Origin: Hetaerina americana
Taxonomy: Eukaryota; Arthropoda; Insecta; Odonata; Calopterygidae
DNA: 64,000 bases
Direction of reading: 5' to 3'
NCBI GenBank assembly: GCA_022747635.1
Contig: JAKTNV010000001.1
Coordinates: forward strand, 44,866,946-44,930,945
Part shown: positions 22,440 through 33,060 of the stretch, one piece after another
Numbering within the stretch: the stretch's first letter is position 1
How the letters are laid out: each line of letters opens with the position of its first letter
Notes under the pieces: generated by a model
Database searches by the model: none
Seen by the model: only the letters and a program-made list of their open reading frames with translations
Told to the model about the DNA's origin: nothing
Made by a program: the position numbers and the translations under genes

Positions 22440-22784
22440 CTTGTAATTGATTTCAACATTTATCATAATTAGTCGAACGGTATGGATCGAAATTATTTGG
22501 TTGGACAAGCGTATGCTTTAACCGTAGCATAGCTTGTTTGAAAAGAAACTGCTGTCTGTCAAATTTGGTAAATCTACATGAATTTTTATGTACGTGACTA
22601 AGCACTCGCTTGAACCGTTCGATTGGGTAGGATTCCCTTCGCCGCTCAAACATTTCAAGGTTCGGCTTAGACAGGACAAGGAATGCAAGAGACTCTTCCG
22701 ATGGCCCTCTGTTCTACGAAATCCCTTCAAAAAATCGCTCGCCAATTTCCTTGGCATCATTTCCTAACCCTGTAAGCTCCCAGC
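22440..22784. other. Spacer with unsupported short frames
   Basis: Two overlapping minus-strand frames (22453-22653 and 22518-22760) are Arg/Lys/Phe-rich and unrecognised. No splice-like boundaries were seen. Confidence 0.4.
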
Positions 22785-23530
22785 CTTTATCCCTTAAACC
22801 ATAAACTCGCGTTCCCCTCGCCCTAGTTTTTCCTCACCACCCTCTTATCTTTACCAACACCTTTAGAATTCTCTCTCTTTCCTTTCCATTTTCCTCCCAC
22901 CTTTTTCTCCCCCTTTATTTTTCTCTTCCTTCGCCTCGCTCCCCTTCATTCCCTACCGTCCTCAAAATTCATTTTCTCAGGTCACGTATTTTCTCTCAAT
23001 CCATTCCGTTCTCCCTTGCTCATCCAAATCTCTCCCTTTACCTCGCACCCTTCCCTTTCATCCTTATTTTTCCCCCCTGTATTCCATTCTTCTTTTTCCA
23101 CCTCCCTTGTACCATTTTTTCTTCTCCCGTTCCATAGTGTCATATATTCCTCCTTCTTTCTCCCAAAATCGACCTTCTTTCCGATTCAACTCCGCCATCG
23201 TCCAGCTCTCCTCCATTCTTACTCATCACGGGGAACAACTCTCTACATCTTTTCGAACTCTTTTCAACCCTCTCCAAGCCCCTCAGCACACTCTCTTTCC
23301 TCTCTACCAGCTCTTCATTAAAACTTTGAGTTATTTTTTTCGAATCTGCGTCTAGTCTTTCGTTCAATCGTATATTTTTTATTTTATTCATATATTTCCA
23401 TTTTAGTCGTATACTCTTATCCCCTTCCCTCTCTCTTTTAGCCCTCTTGGTGTCGTGAATATCGCTTTTGTCCTGTTATTTTTCCTTATTTCCGCTCTAT
23501 TTCTTCCCCTCACATCGGCATTTATTTCCT
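22785..23530 (+). repeat. Long polypyrimidine domain
   Basis: About 750 bases dominated by C and T on + (tctctctttcctttccattttcc). Overlapping frames on both strands are Ser/Phe/Pro/Leu-rich on + and Glu/Arg/Lys-rich on -, as expected from composition. Confidence 0.7.
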
Positions 23531-25850
23531 CCAGTCCAAAGTTTCCAAAATCTCCCTCATATGGAATGGAATCCTTCTTCCTTCACCAAGCGAATTAGTT
23601 TGTGTTTTTATTCAGCGGATATCTTCCTTGGTTTCGATTCCTATGATATTTCCTTCTTCCTTGTACCGTATCCACTAATGTATCCCAGCCGCAAGTAAAA
23701 AGACAGCGTGTTTTTCCAAGGATAATACTCACCATTACCTCTTTCAATTCTGTCTTCTGCCCTATAGGCATTCTTTTTTCGGATCCGTAGCTTTTTATTT
23801 CTACGTTGACCTGATTTGACTTTCTCGTAACAAGATTTCCATTTGCGACCGTCCAGGGAAAATATATTTATTGCTCCCTTCCCTTACATATGGGGTCTTT
23901 CTATTGTATTCTCATTCAGAAAATGTTGGGAGATTGTTTTGTTCTGATTGTGTGATTATTTATAGGTGCAGACAAATATGGATTAAAAAACAACAGCTTG
24001 AAATTTTATAATGTTATTCTCCATGTTATATTGTACCAAGTTTTCTTCTTAAAGACTTCATAAGGATCTTTTATGAACTTGAAGAATAGGGAAACTATTG
24101 ATTTGAGTAAAATATTTTGCTTAAAGTGGATTTTTAGCTAATTTTATTTTTTTCCTTTATTTATGTGATACACTTTGAGCGTTGCATTAAAAATACTATA
24201 CTTCGGAAACTGTAATGTTTGAATTGAAAAATATACGAGGTTGATATTATGAAAGCATAATAATTTGAGCTCATTTTTCCTACACCTGTGTTCTTGTCCT
24301 AGTATCAGATAAATAGCAGAAAACATTCATGCATGGTTGAAAGGAGGGGAAACAGATTTTATTAAGAATTTGTCAAAATTTCGACAGTTCAAATGAATTA
24401 TTTAAAACAAATTTGTAACGGAACCAGGGAATTGTACCTGGTAAAGGCCAATGACTATAAAAGAGGAGAGCACGAATTCGCAAAATATTACATAAAGGAA
24501 ATTTGGTCTTAAAAATAAGAATTATCCATTTGAAACATGCTGTTATGAGGGCTCCGAGGGTCATTTGACTTCCATTGGTAAATATTGACGAGGAGTTGAT
24601 GTTTATGATATTGCATATCGGTAATAAAACACCTTAATCAAGTGAAACAATTTTTTATCTCGCAAATGACAGCGTTTAATGTGCATAGAAAAGAACGTTT
24701 GGCGGCATTTAAAAAGTAGTTACTTATTCAAGATCTAATTGATCACGATATTGAAACCGAAAGTAAAATATCATTTCTTTAGTATAATACGCGTTGGAGA
24801 AAAACCTCCATGTAACAACTTTCTGTTTGATTAATATTGCTAATGTGTTAGTATACTATTCTGGAAATGAAATGTTAAGCGAAGTTGTCAACACCAGTGG
24901 TAGTTAACATCCTTGAGTGAATACATAAATAATAAGATATAGTTCTCATTTCCATAAATATTTTCACTAAAATAAGGAAGCAGTCAAACTCAAGAATAGT
25001 TTATATTTTTAGCATTAATGTTATGTTAGGTTAGTTTAGGTTGAGTTATTTTAATTAGATTTCGAGTGCGTAAAATAGACTTTAAACACCAGATGTACAC
25101 ATCTCAGATTAAGGTCTACTCCTTGAGTATAATCCGTTTTCGTATGTGTAAATCGTATATGTGTTAATAGTATTGTGAATACTCGAGTATTTTTTGGATA
25201 ATATACCCTGTGCATTTCATTGTTTCTGTATTTGTTGAACAAAAAGATTTTTTAAAAGTCTTTTAAAGCATATTTAAAGTTTTTCAAATTCTGATATATT
25301 CGCAAGCGGAAGGTATTTTTTGTCTGACTACAGGTGCTATTAGCACTACATTTCAGTCCTTCATAGCGTTGTAAGTTTTTTGTGCTGATTTCAAGAATAA
25401 TAATACCACTAAAAGTGAGTGATCATTTATTTTGTATTCGCATGATTTAACCATCAAATAAAAATATGCCACAAAAATATAGGCCCCGCTTACCGGTTCA
25501 GATGGAAGCAGCATTTCAATGCATCGTCACGTGTTGCCGCTATCGTTGCCTTAGGCGAACTGAGCCTGATTCAACTTGCAACGTCTGCCGCTGACGCAAT
25601 ACAGAGGGCAAATCAAATTTTAACCACATATTCATCACACATTAAGCTTACAATATAACTTAAGATGAAATTTTATCTCGTACCCATGTTTATGTTATGC
25701 AGCCCTTTTCCCACTTAAATAAAATGACAATCATTAAATTTGTATAAGCCTAAGTGTAAAAAAAATCTCCTCATAGCGACTCTTATTTGTCGTCCTGACG
25801 GAAGATCGAGAGAAAATTTTTACAGTTTCACTACAAGAAATATCTATGCT
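23531..25850. other. AT-rich DNA without recognisable gene
   Basis: No gene or repeat that I can support. The start (to about 23720) is still pyrimidine-rich. Confidence 0.5.
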
Positions 25851-26184
25851 TATATACCTTCTCTCTGCTATCACCCCTCCGTTTCACTCTTAATATTTCC
25901 CATTACTCTCGCGCCACTCTCCTCTCTATTTCTTAATCTAGGGATCTTCATCTTTTCTCCATTTTATTCCGACATATTAACTTGCTGATCCTCTTTCTCC
26001 TGCTTCTTTCTCGCCGTTAAATGCACATCTTCTCCCCAGTTGGCTAGAATAGATTAGTTATATTATTAGTTCTCATTAGTTATTATTAGTATAAGTTAGT
26101 TATATCTCCTTTCCGTTCATCCCCACCTTCCCCATTTATAAAGTTTCATACTTACTACAAAATCACTGTTACCCATTCTCTTAG
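25851..26184 (+). repeat. Short pyrimidine-rich domain
   Basis: C/T-rich on +. It contains short repeats of attagtta/ttagtt at about 26050-26105 and ends in the acceptor-like ttacccattctcttag (AG at 26183-26184). Confidence 0.4.
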
Positions 26185-26270
26185 CACTGACAAAACACGC
26201 ATGAGTAGATCTGTCGACAGCCACTGTTATGGATTCACTGATTCTGGCCGCCCCTGTCCAGTTTGTCTCA
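26185..26270 (+). CDS. Candidate 86-base internal exon (weak)
   Basis: The block is bounded by a pyrimidine-tract acceptor (cccattctcttag|) and a perfect donor (TCTCA|GTAAGT). Only one of three frames is open through it (from 26186); it has 28 codons and includes the Cys-containing run SHCYGFTDSGRPCPVCL. The entry phase would join in frame to the exon at 3543 if the donor at 3689 is used, but one join in three is compatible by chance. I recognise no domain. It could be chance. Confidence 0.15.
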
Positions 26271-26442
26271 GTAAGTTTTTCTGTAATCCCCGTTATCAGT
26301 CTTTCCTCCCATTGGTCTCGCTCAGGCGGAAAGAAAGCTGAGGACGAACGTGTTCTTTCACCGTCGATGTTGCTCCCTTCATTATTCCTTCATGCCTCTA
26401 CTTTTTCTCTTACCTTTTTATTTGTAGTATCCTGCCAGTTTT

Positions 26443-27328
26443 ATAAGGTCTTTCCCAAAAGTGGTAGGAATGAGTCAATTAAAAAGTATAAATTTCCAGA
26501 AATGATATATTCACTAAATGTCTTGGATGTACAACCCTTGTACGTCCACACACCGCTGCCAGCGGGTTTTCCACGCTTCGTACGCATTCTGAAAGGCGGC
26601 GCTTGGAATGCTGCTAAGCTCCCTCGTCACGACCTGTTGTAACTCTTCTATCGAACCGTAGTGACGTCCTTTTACACAGATTCGTAGCGCGAGAAGAGGA
26701 AGGAGTCTGTTGGGGCATTTTATAAAAAATTTGGATCCTTACTCACACGGTCCAGACGCTCTTGGCAGATGCGCGTGTGAGATTCCTTTTGTTCTTCTGA
26801 GAGCACTCGCAGCACCAACTTCGAACACACCTTTCTTAATCCCATGTCTTCAGTTATAAATCAATGGACATCACTTTTAGGGATGCCAAGTTCTTCAAAA
26901 ACCATGCAAACATATAATATGTGATCCCAGTCCAAGAAAGCCTGCAAGATTTTCGTCACTTTTTAAGGTCAAAGGGCGTCGTGAGCGTTAGGGGAACAAA
27001 CAATTTTTTCCCCTCAAAAACACCCGATCTACCATGACGTCACGATCATGAGCTGCCTTGGGCATGTCATGAGTATCTTGCCACGTTTTGCCCAGTTTCA
27101 CATACAATTTGATGGCGTAGTGCTGTTCGTGACGGAGCGTAACGAGGTCACGTTATATAGGTTTCAAAAACGAACGATCCGCACTCCGCAAAGGCTGGGA
27201 GCCAACGGCCATCGGCCTTCAGCTTTTCCTGAAACTTCCCTTACTCGAACCAAGCCAGAAAAACCGCCAACTGCCGTCCGCATAGCCGGGAATAAATAAG
27301 TTTTGCTAATTTCGGGACAGAACTTGTG
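26443..27328 (-). mobile_element. Mariner element with internal deletion
   Basis: About 0.9 kb with imperfect terminal inverted repeats: ataaggtctttcccaaaag at the left and, read from the right end, acaagttctgtcccgaaatt. The minus strand carries a broken transposase. The N-terminal part reads YAIKLYVKLGKTWQDTHDM near 27100. The C-terminal part, near 26685-26520, reads GRHYGSIEELQQVVTRELSS then AFQNAYEAWKTRWQRCVDV. The segment that should hold most of the catalytic domain is missing, and several frameshifts are present. Confidence 0.8.
26520..27130 (-). pseudogene. Mariner transposase remnant
   Basis: Two recognisable pieces of a DDD-type transposase, separated by frameshifts and a deletion. 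The mid-part preserves a degraded helix-turn-helix linker and then a block near 26820-26760 comparable with the SEEQK...R..C/CQERLD...V segment. The Asp catalytic blocks are not readable. Confidence 0.75.
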
Positions 27329-27339
27329 TTTTTGTGTGT

Positions 27340-27342
<3 letters not shown>

Positions 27343-27407
<65 letters not shown>

Positions 27408-27420
27408 CATATATATATAG
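27343..27420. repeat. (TA)n microsatellite
   Basis: Nearly pure TA dinucleotides with two interruptions. It lies about 15 bases outside the right end of the 26.4-kb mariner remnant. Confidence 0.95.
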
Positions 27421-27454
27421 ATATAAAATATAGATAATTACATTATCCATTATA

Positions 27455-28335
27455 TTTCGCTTGTCTTTCTTACTCTCCCTTCAATTCATCTGCTCTCCCT
27501 TACCATTCCCTCTAACTCCCTGCTTTTCTACTGGCGTTCTTTGAAATCTACGATACCGCAGCCTTCACTGCTAAGAGGTTCCTTTATAACAGAGGTTTTG
27601 TCCACATCCATCCCTTCCCTGCTAACTAACTTGAACACCATTCTCAAAATCATTCTTTTTCGGAAATCCCGGTTTCCTGCTAAAGTACCTCGACCACCTT
27701 TCTCTATCCCTGCGCCTCGTGGTGTCTTTTCCTTCTTTCTTCTGCAACGCACTCACCATCTCAAGCACGCACACACCCTCCACCCATTGCTGCCCGCAAA
27801 GAAACTCATTTCTCAGCTCACCTTTGGACTTTACCATTTTTTTACCATGAGCCGGGATATTCATCTTTATTTTCCGTTTCTTCTTTTATCCTTGTCCTCT
27901 TCCCCTCTCCTCTTTTCGGCCATCTCATCTTCTGTATCTTTCGCGCTTTACTCGTTTCGTTTTGCCGACAAAAAAAGCAGTTTTGTTTGCGGTCCCCTAT
28001 CTGTCTCAATTGTATCCTTACTCCAGCATATTCCTTTCTGCTCTCGCCCTTTTATATTCTTTCTCCCATATGTTTTCCCTCTCTATCTTTCCTCGTATTC
28101 CCCATTTTTTATTTGTGTTTTTCCTATCCTTGACCCTACTTTTCACCCTATATGTTTTTTTTCCTGGGTCAACTCATTTCTCCCCTTTTCAATTCTCCTA
28201 TTCGATCCTACTCCATGCTCACTATACGAGCTCGTATCTCCTCTTACTTCTTCTGACCTTCATAGTTAGAGAGAGTGAGGTTCGTATTTTCTAATCCTCA
28301 TTTATTCCTATTTCTCTTTCTCTCTCTCTCAACTG
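27455..28335 (+). repeat. Long polypyrimidine domain
   Basis: About 880 bases of C/T-rich + strand. The open frame at 27541-28269 (242 codons, the second longest in the window) is Phe/Leu/Ser/Pro-rich with no motif. I attribute it to suppression of stop codons by composition. Confidence 0.7.
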
Positions 28336-28339
28336 TCCA

Positions 28340-28430
28340 ACTTCTGACGATATTTTTAGAGGTAAAGAGGAAGATGGGACTATGTGGTCAAAATTTTGCC
28401 ACAATAAATACGTGGTATTATTATTATTTT
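28340..28430 (+). mobile_element. LINE-like 3' tail (hairpin, AATAAA, (TTA)n)
   Basis: A short stem tgtgg/ccaca (28383-28387 with 28399-28403) is followed at once by AATAAA (28403-28408) and a (TTA)n tract (28416-28429). This order is characteristic of the 3' ends of several non-LTR families. No coding remnant precedes it, so the family cannot be assigned. Confidence 0.35.
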
Positions 28431-31402
28431 CACCTTTCTTGGTAGAATATTGTTATACGTACTGACAGTTACTTACAAAGAAGGTACTACGTGCATCGCT
28501 CAGCTGATTTCAATAGTAAATTTTGATTCGGCTAGTTATTTACGTAAATCAACGAGACCCCCCCGTTCTCATTGTTTTACCGAATAAACGTTTTACACTA
28601 ATTACTAATTGTTTCAACAATGTTCACCTCAATGAAATTAACACCCGGTTAAAGATTCAATTACCCAGCTCGAGCGGCCAGGAGGCTAACGTCTGAATTT
28701 CTTAATTTATTTTTCTGGGTTAAAACTTTCCGGTAGTTTCTGATCTCATCCAGTTACAATGTTCTCTTTAGGTTAAGTACTCATGTATACTTATTTATCA
28801 ACATACTGACGTATTTTTGTCGTACAAAGGCTATTATTTCTAAAGATAGAGTATTGACGTAAAAATGTTATCATAGAGAGTTGTCTTCCATTTGAAGTAC
28901 GTGCGATTGCATTGAATCATGTCGTTTGTTATAATAAAATTGAACTTCTAACATTTTCATGGGCAATGCATATACAGATCCACCATCAAACGATACTTTA
29001 TTTGAAAGTTTGTAAAGAAATTGTAAACGATGAATCACCAAGACAACTCAGAGGGGTTAAATGTATTTACAGCTAACGTATACATGTATTCAAACATTAA
29101 TATTTTCAAAATGCCTCTTCTGCAGCCTAGATCCATAGTTATCCTCTCTATTTGGTGGAATTCTATTAAGGAAAAGGAAGACTCATGTAAAACCCGAAGA
29201 TTACAACTTCTCTGTGTCTTGACAGTAGGATAGAATAGATAGCTGAACAAATTCCGAAGAAATTAGATAGCTGAAGCTTAGCTGATTAGATAGCTGAAGG
29301 CCACAGTCGTGTATTAATTGAAATCTAGTTTGAAATTTTTTAAAAGTCTGCTATGCACAAGTATATATGTAGAGTATATGACCAAGACCTAAAATAAAAT
29401 GGTCTTCTTATGGCGATTTTACTTAAAAAATCGCGCCTATAGTTAAATCTTAGTTACGATAATTTAACTCAATTTCGATAAATTAACCTGAGTTTTTGGT
29501 GGATAGCCTTAGCTACGGTAAAAGCTGTATTTCCAAGGCTTCGAGTGGGAAAATTTCGAATTATTTTGCATTAATAGACAGTTTGGGCCGGTATCGCATT
29601 GGTAGATCCTGCGGCACAAGAATGTTCTTTTTTAAATCAAATACACGTGCCTTCCTGATACATATGGTTTTCAAAATTAAAAATTCTACGTTCACCTTTC
29701 ACAATAAAAATTAACTTCTACTTGAGAAAAAATACTTGATGGATTCTTGGATTCTTGCTCGACCGTACCTGTAGTAGCCATAAGGTTAATTATGACTTTT
29801 TGTACTTTTAGAGCGTGGCTTTTACTGACATCTAAACTTGGTAAATAATTGACGGTATCACCTACTACGCTGATAAAGAAGGAGAAAGAATAAGTATAGA
29901 GGGAGAAGCTGGAATGGTAATGAGAATTATAGATGCATGGCCAATAAGCAATCAAATTAAAGAAGTAGATGCCGGACTACTGCCGAACACTTCAACCATT
30001 TAGGTGAAGGCAGAACTGCAAGAGACAGCTGTCAGTCACAACGGACGGCGAACACGGGGAAAGGAGTAAAAATTTTTTTAATTAAAAGAAATTTATATAT
30101 TTTAATAAATATGAATACATTTGAATTGAAATTGGGACAGTGAAAGATATGCCCTCAGTAATTTGTTGGCCATATGCCAATTTTATTGAAACACCAGGCA
30201 AAAATCTGACTTAAAACGAATACTATACTTTTTAATAATTTTATTTGCAAGTACCACCTTCATATTGTGCATTATTACGGATTAATGTCAGTGTTACAAC
30301 ATCCTCAATAATGAAATATGACCAGTATTAATACTCTATGTTTTTAAGGTTTATATTATTAAAATGTATGGGAAAAGTTTGCTTTATTGATAAATGTTTT
30401 TATCGAAAGAACAATTCGAGCATCATACCTCAAATACTTAATTTACCTATATGGTGAGGAAGAAATGTCATGCATTGCATTAAAATGAATCTATCATTAT
30501 TGCAGAAAAGAGGCTATTTCTCCGTCTTAAGTCATTATTTTGGAGACACCCTGTGGGCTGGGTGGACTTTCATGGCCTACAATCCCTGTAGATCACAATG
30601 CGTCGTAATCAAAAGTTCTCACCTCGGTAATTTTATGTGCATGAAGTCAAAACCAGGTTTTTTCTTATCTCTCTCTAATCCTTTCCACCGACCTGAACAA
30701 AATTTAACATAGTTACTCTTAGTAAAGGAATTTCTGAGAGATTGGCATTTACACGGCAGATCACCCCTTTTCCCAGATTTCATCCCCGCGAAACATTCAA
30801 ATTCAGCAACTGTTACACGAAATACTTATTTCGTGTTTGATACATCTTTCAACTTCGTCCGTATTACCTCCTGGGTCTCTGTCTCTCTCCCCATTGGTCT
30901 TAGCCTCTTTCATCAGATTAAAAGAAGGAGAGAATGCTCTTTACTTCGATTTGTCATTTTGCCCAAATAGGGTTGTTTGTTTATCTTTACTTTTATAGCG
31001 CTCCGACTCCCATCCCTAAATCCTGCTTTCCATAGAGTATCAATTTCCCTCTCCCATCACTTTTTAGTCCATATCGTTCTCAATTGCTCCCTTTAAGCTT
31101 ACCGCGGTACTTCCTTTTCCATTTCTATTCTCCTGGAGTTTATTCATCCCAGATTCTTATGCCTTTTTATTTTTGTTTACGAAGACTCTCCCGTATTTAT
31201 TTCAATTTAATTTCATCTTCCCGCCGCCTTATTTTTCGGTATGAACTACTTTCTTGGTTTAATGTTAGGCGTTAGGATAATATGATCAATGGTATTTATC
31301 ATGTTGTACTTTCTTGAACTTAATATTGCACACGTTTTGTTCGTTTGTCTCTTTACTCTTCAGTTGATCTTCCAGCATCAAAGCATGTTTATTTCGTTAT
31401 GG
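28431..31402. other. AT-rich DNA without recognisable gene
   Basis: No gene supported. A 12-base word tagatagctgaa occurs three times at 29236, 29264 and 29287. The hairpin acacgaaat/atttcgtgt lies near 30815-30836. 30990-31130 is pyrimidine-rich. Confidence 0.5.
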
Positions 31403-31465
31403 TGAAAGAAGACACTTAGCTTTTCCACATAGATTTTATGTGGAAAAGCAAAGCGTCTTCTTTCA
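31403..31465. ncRNA. miRNA-like hairpin (candidate)
   Basis: Arms of 28 bases (31403-31430 and 31438-31465) pair with only two mismatches around a 7-base loop (agatttt). On the minus strand one mismatch becomes a G-U pair, leaving a single U-U, so that strand folds better. Size and loop fit a short insect pre-miRNA, but a small foldback repeat is equally possible. No known miRNA was recognised. Confidence 0.25.
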
Positions 31466-32080
31466 TCTCAAAGAATTTCCACCATGTCACGCCTAAAACT
31501 GTGTCATTTACTGGGTTGTCTGAATTTTTCAAATAGTGTGTCCCATCTATGAGTGGTGTAAAGCAGTATCCTATTATAATTGCCTTTTACCTTTTATCTT
31601 GCTGTTACCCAGAGAATTTCTGTTACAAATAATCGTGCCAGTATTTTGTTAAGTTAAGACCACATTTGAATTCAGTTGATAAAGTCATCTATTCATTTTT
31701 AGTGTTTTATTTTATGTTACAGCTGCAGTTTTTGATCATCGTAAGAATTTAGTAAAGATATTTTCCAATGTAATTATTTCGTAAAAAATATTATTCCCTG
31801 AATATTGAAGCGATGGTAAATCACGTGGATCTTGGTGATGATTCTTTTTGATTTTAATTGATTTTGAAAAGTACCGGAACAGTAATTTATTGAAAATAAT
31901 TGAAAAAATTCATAAAGTACATGTATTTTGTGGTTCCTTCAATAATTCCTTAGAAAGCCCTAGAGCGGAGGTATCGAAAAAGGTTTGCTTTTTATGTAAG
32001 CCTCACTTCTCACTTTGCTGCTGTTAAGTTTCAGGTATATTCGTCGCGTTGTTTCATTTTCGTAGTTGTTTGAAGCAAAT
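31466..32080. other. AT-rich spacer
   Basis: Nothing recognisable before the mariner remnant at 32.1 kb. I could not place the left terminal repeat of that element. Confidence 0.4.
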
Positions 32081-32129
32081 AGCTTTTGTTTATTTAGAAT
32101 AATGAAAAAAAAAATAGTTTCGTGCGGTG

Positions 32130-33060
32130 ATCGAACACAAGGCTTGACGCGAAAGAGATTAAAACCGAGTTTGTCGAAGTTCATGGAACATCTGCTCCTG
32201 TGTTTGCAACTGTTTACAATTGGGCAAATGAGTTTACACGTGGCCATACATCCACAAATGATGAACCTCGTTCGGGATGTCCAGTGGAAGTGACTTCGTC
32301 CGAAATGATGGACAATATCCACGATATGGTTTTGAGTCCTCGACGAATCAAAATTCTGAAAATAGCCAAAGGGACAGGCATATCAAAGATATAGTTTATT
32401 CAAATTCCCTCAAAAAATATGCCGTAAAAAATTTCGGCAAGATCGGTGCCAAGTTTGCTCTCTGTAGAGAATAAACACAACCGTGTGTTCGATTCGGAGG
32501 CTAGTTTGGCGATTTTTCCTCATAATCAATACATTACTGTGGACGAAATATGAATACAATACTGAACACCAGAGACAAAGGAGCAGGGTTAACAGTGGGT
32601 TTCCCAAGGCGATCCGGTTCCGAAGAAGTCGAGGACTTTGAAATCGGCCAGGTGATGACCACGATTTTTTGGAATGCAGGTGGAATCAACAGCATCGATT
32701 ACTTTCAAAAAAAGGAGAAAGGTAACTAGATAAATAAGGGGGAATTATGCGTCGTTATTTCACTGGTTTAGTAAAGAAATTAAGAAAAAAACGTTGTTAT
32801 TTGGAAAATAAAGAAACTCTCTTCCATCAAAACAATGCGCACACCGTTGCAGTTTCAATGGCGATTTAATGGAAATAAAACTCGAATAATTACAGTATCC
32901 ACCGTATTCACCAGACATTGCCCCTGGTGACTTTTGATTTCTAAACCTCAAAAAATGGCCCAGCGGGCAACGATTCACATCAAACGAGGAGGTCATCGCT
33001 AGCACAGTCTACTGATTTTATAATCCGCTTACAACCGGACAACGTAAAACCAGGAAATAC
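32130..33060 (+). mobile_element. Mariner remnant, lineage different from the 18-kb element
   Basis: A + strand transposase relic nearly the length of a full coding region. Its N-terminal text is VFATVYNWANEFTRGHTSTN then DEPRSGCPVEV, and it continues to the C-terminal text FLNLKKW. I could not define terminal repeats, so the boundaries are coding limits only. A fragment of the same lineage lies at 58926-59230. Confidence 0.85.
32150..33010 (+). pseudogene. Mariner transposase, decayed
   Basis: Readable in pieces: VYNWANEFTRGHTSTNDEPR and SSEMMDNIHDMVLSPRRIKI (DNA-binding half), then NHNRVFDSEASLAIFP near 32475, YITVDEI with the first catalytic Asp followed by a stop, a block GDDHDFLECRWNQQHRLLS in a shifted frame, LFHQNNAHTV near 32820 where the usual second catalytic Asp (HQDNA) is Asn, and YSPDIAPGDF near 32910. 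Multiple frameshifts and the Asp-to-Asn change mark it as inactive. Confidence 0.85.

Noticed and set aside
27541..28269. 242-codon open frame on +
   Set aside because: It lies wholly in a polypyrimidine domain. The product is Phe/Ser/Leu/Pro-rich, with no motif and with other frames open alongside it.
29236..29298. Three copies of tagatagctgaa as a minisatellite
   Set aside because: Unequal spacing and only three short copies, too little to call an array.
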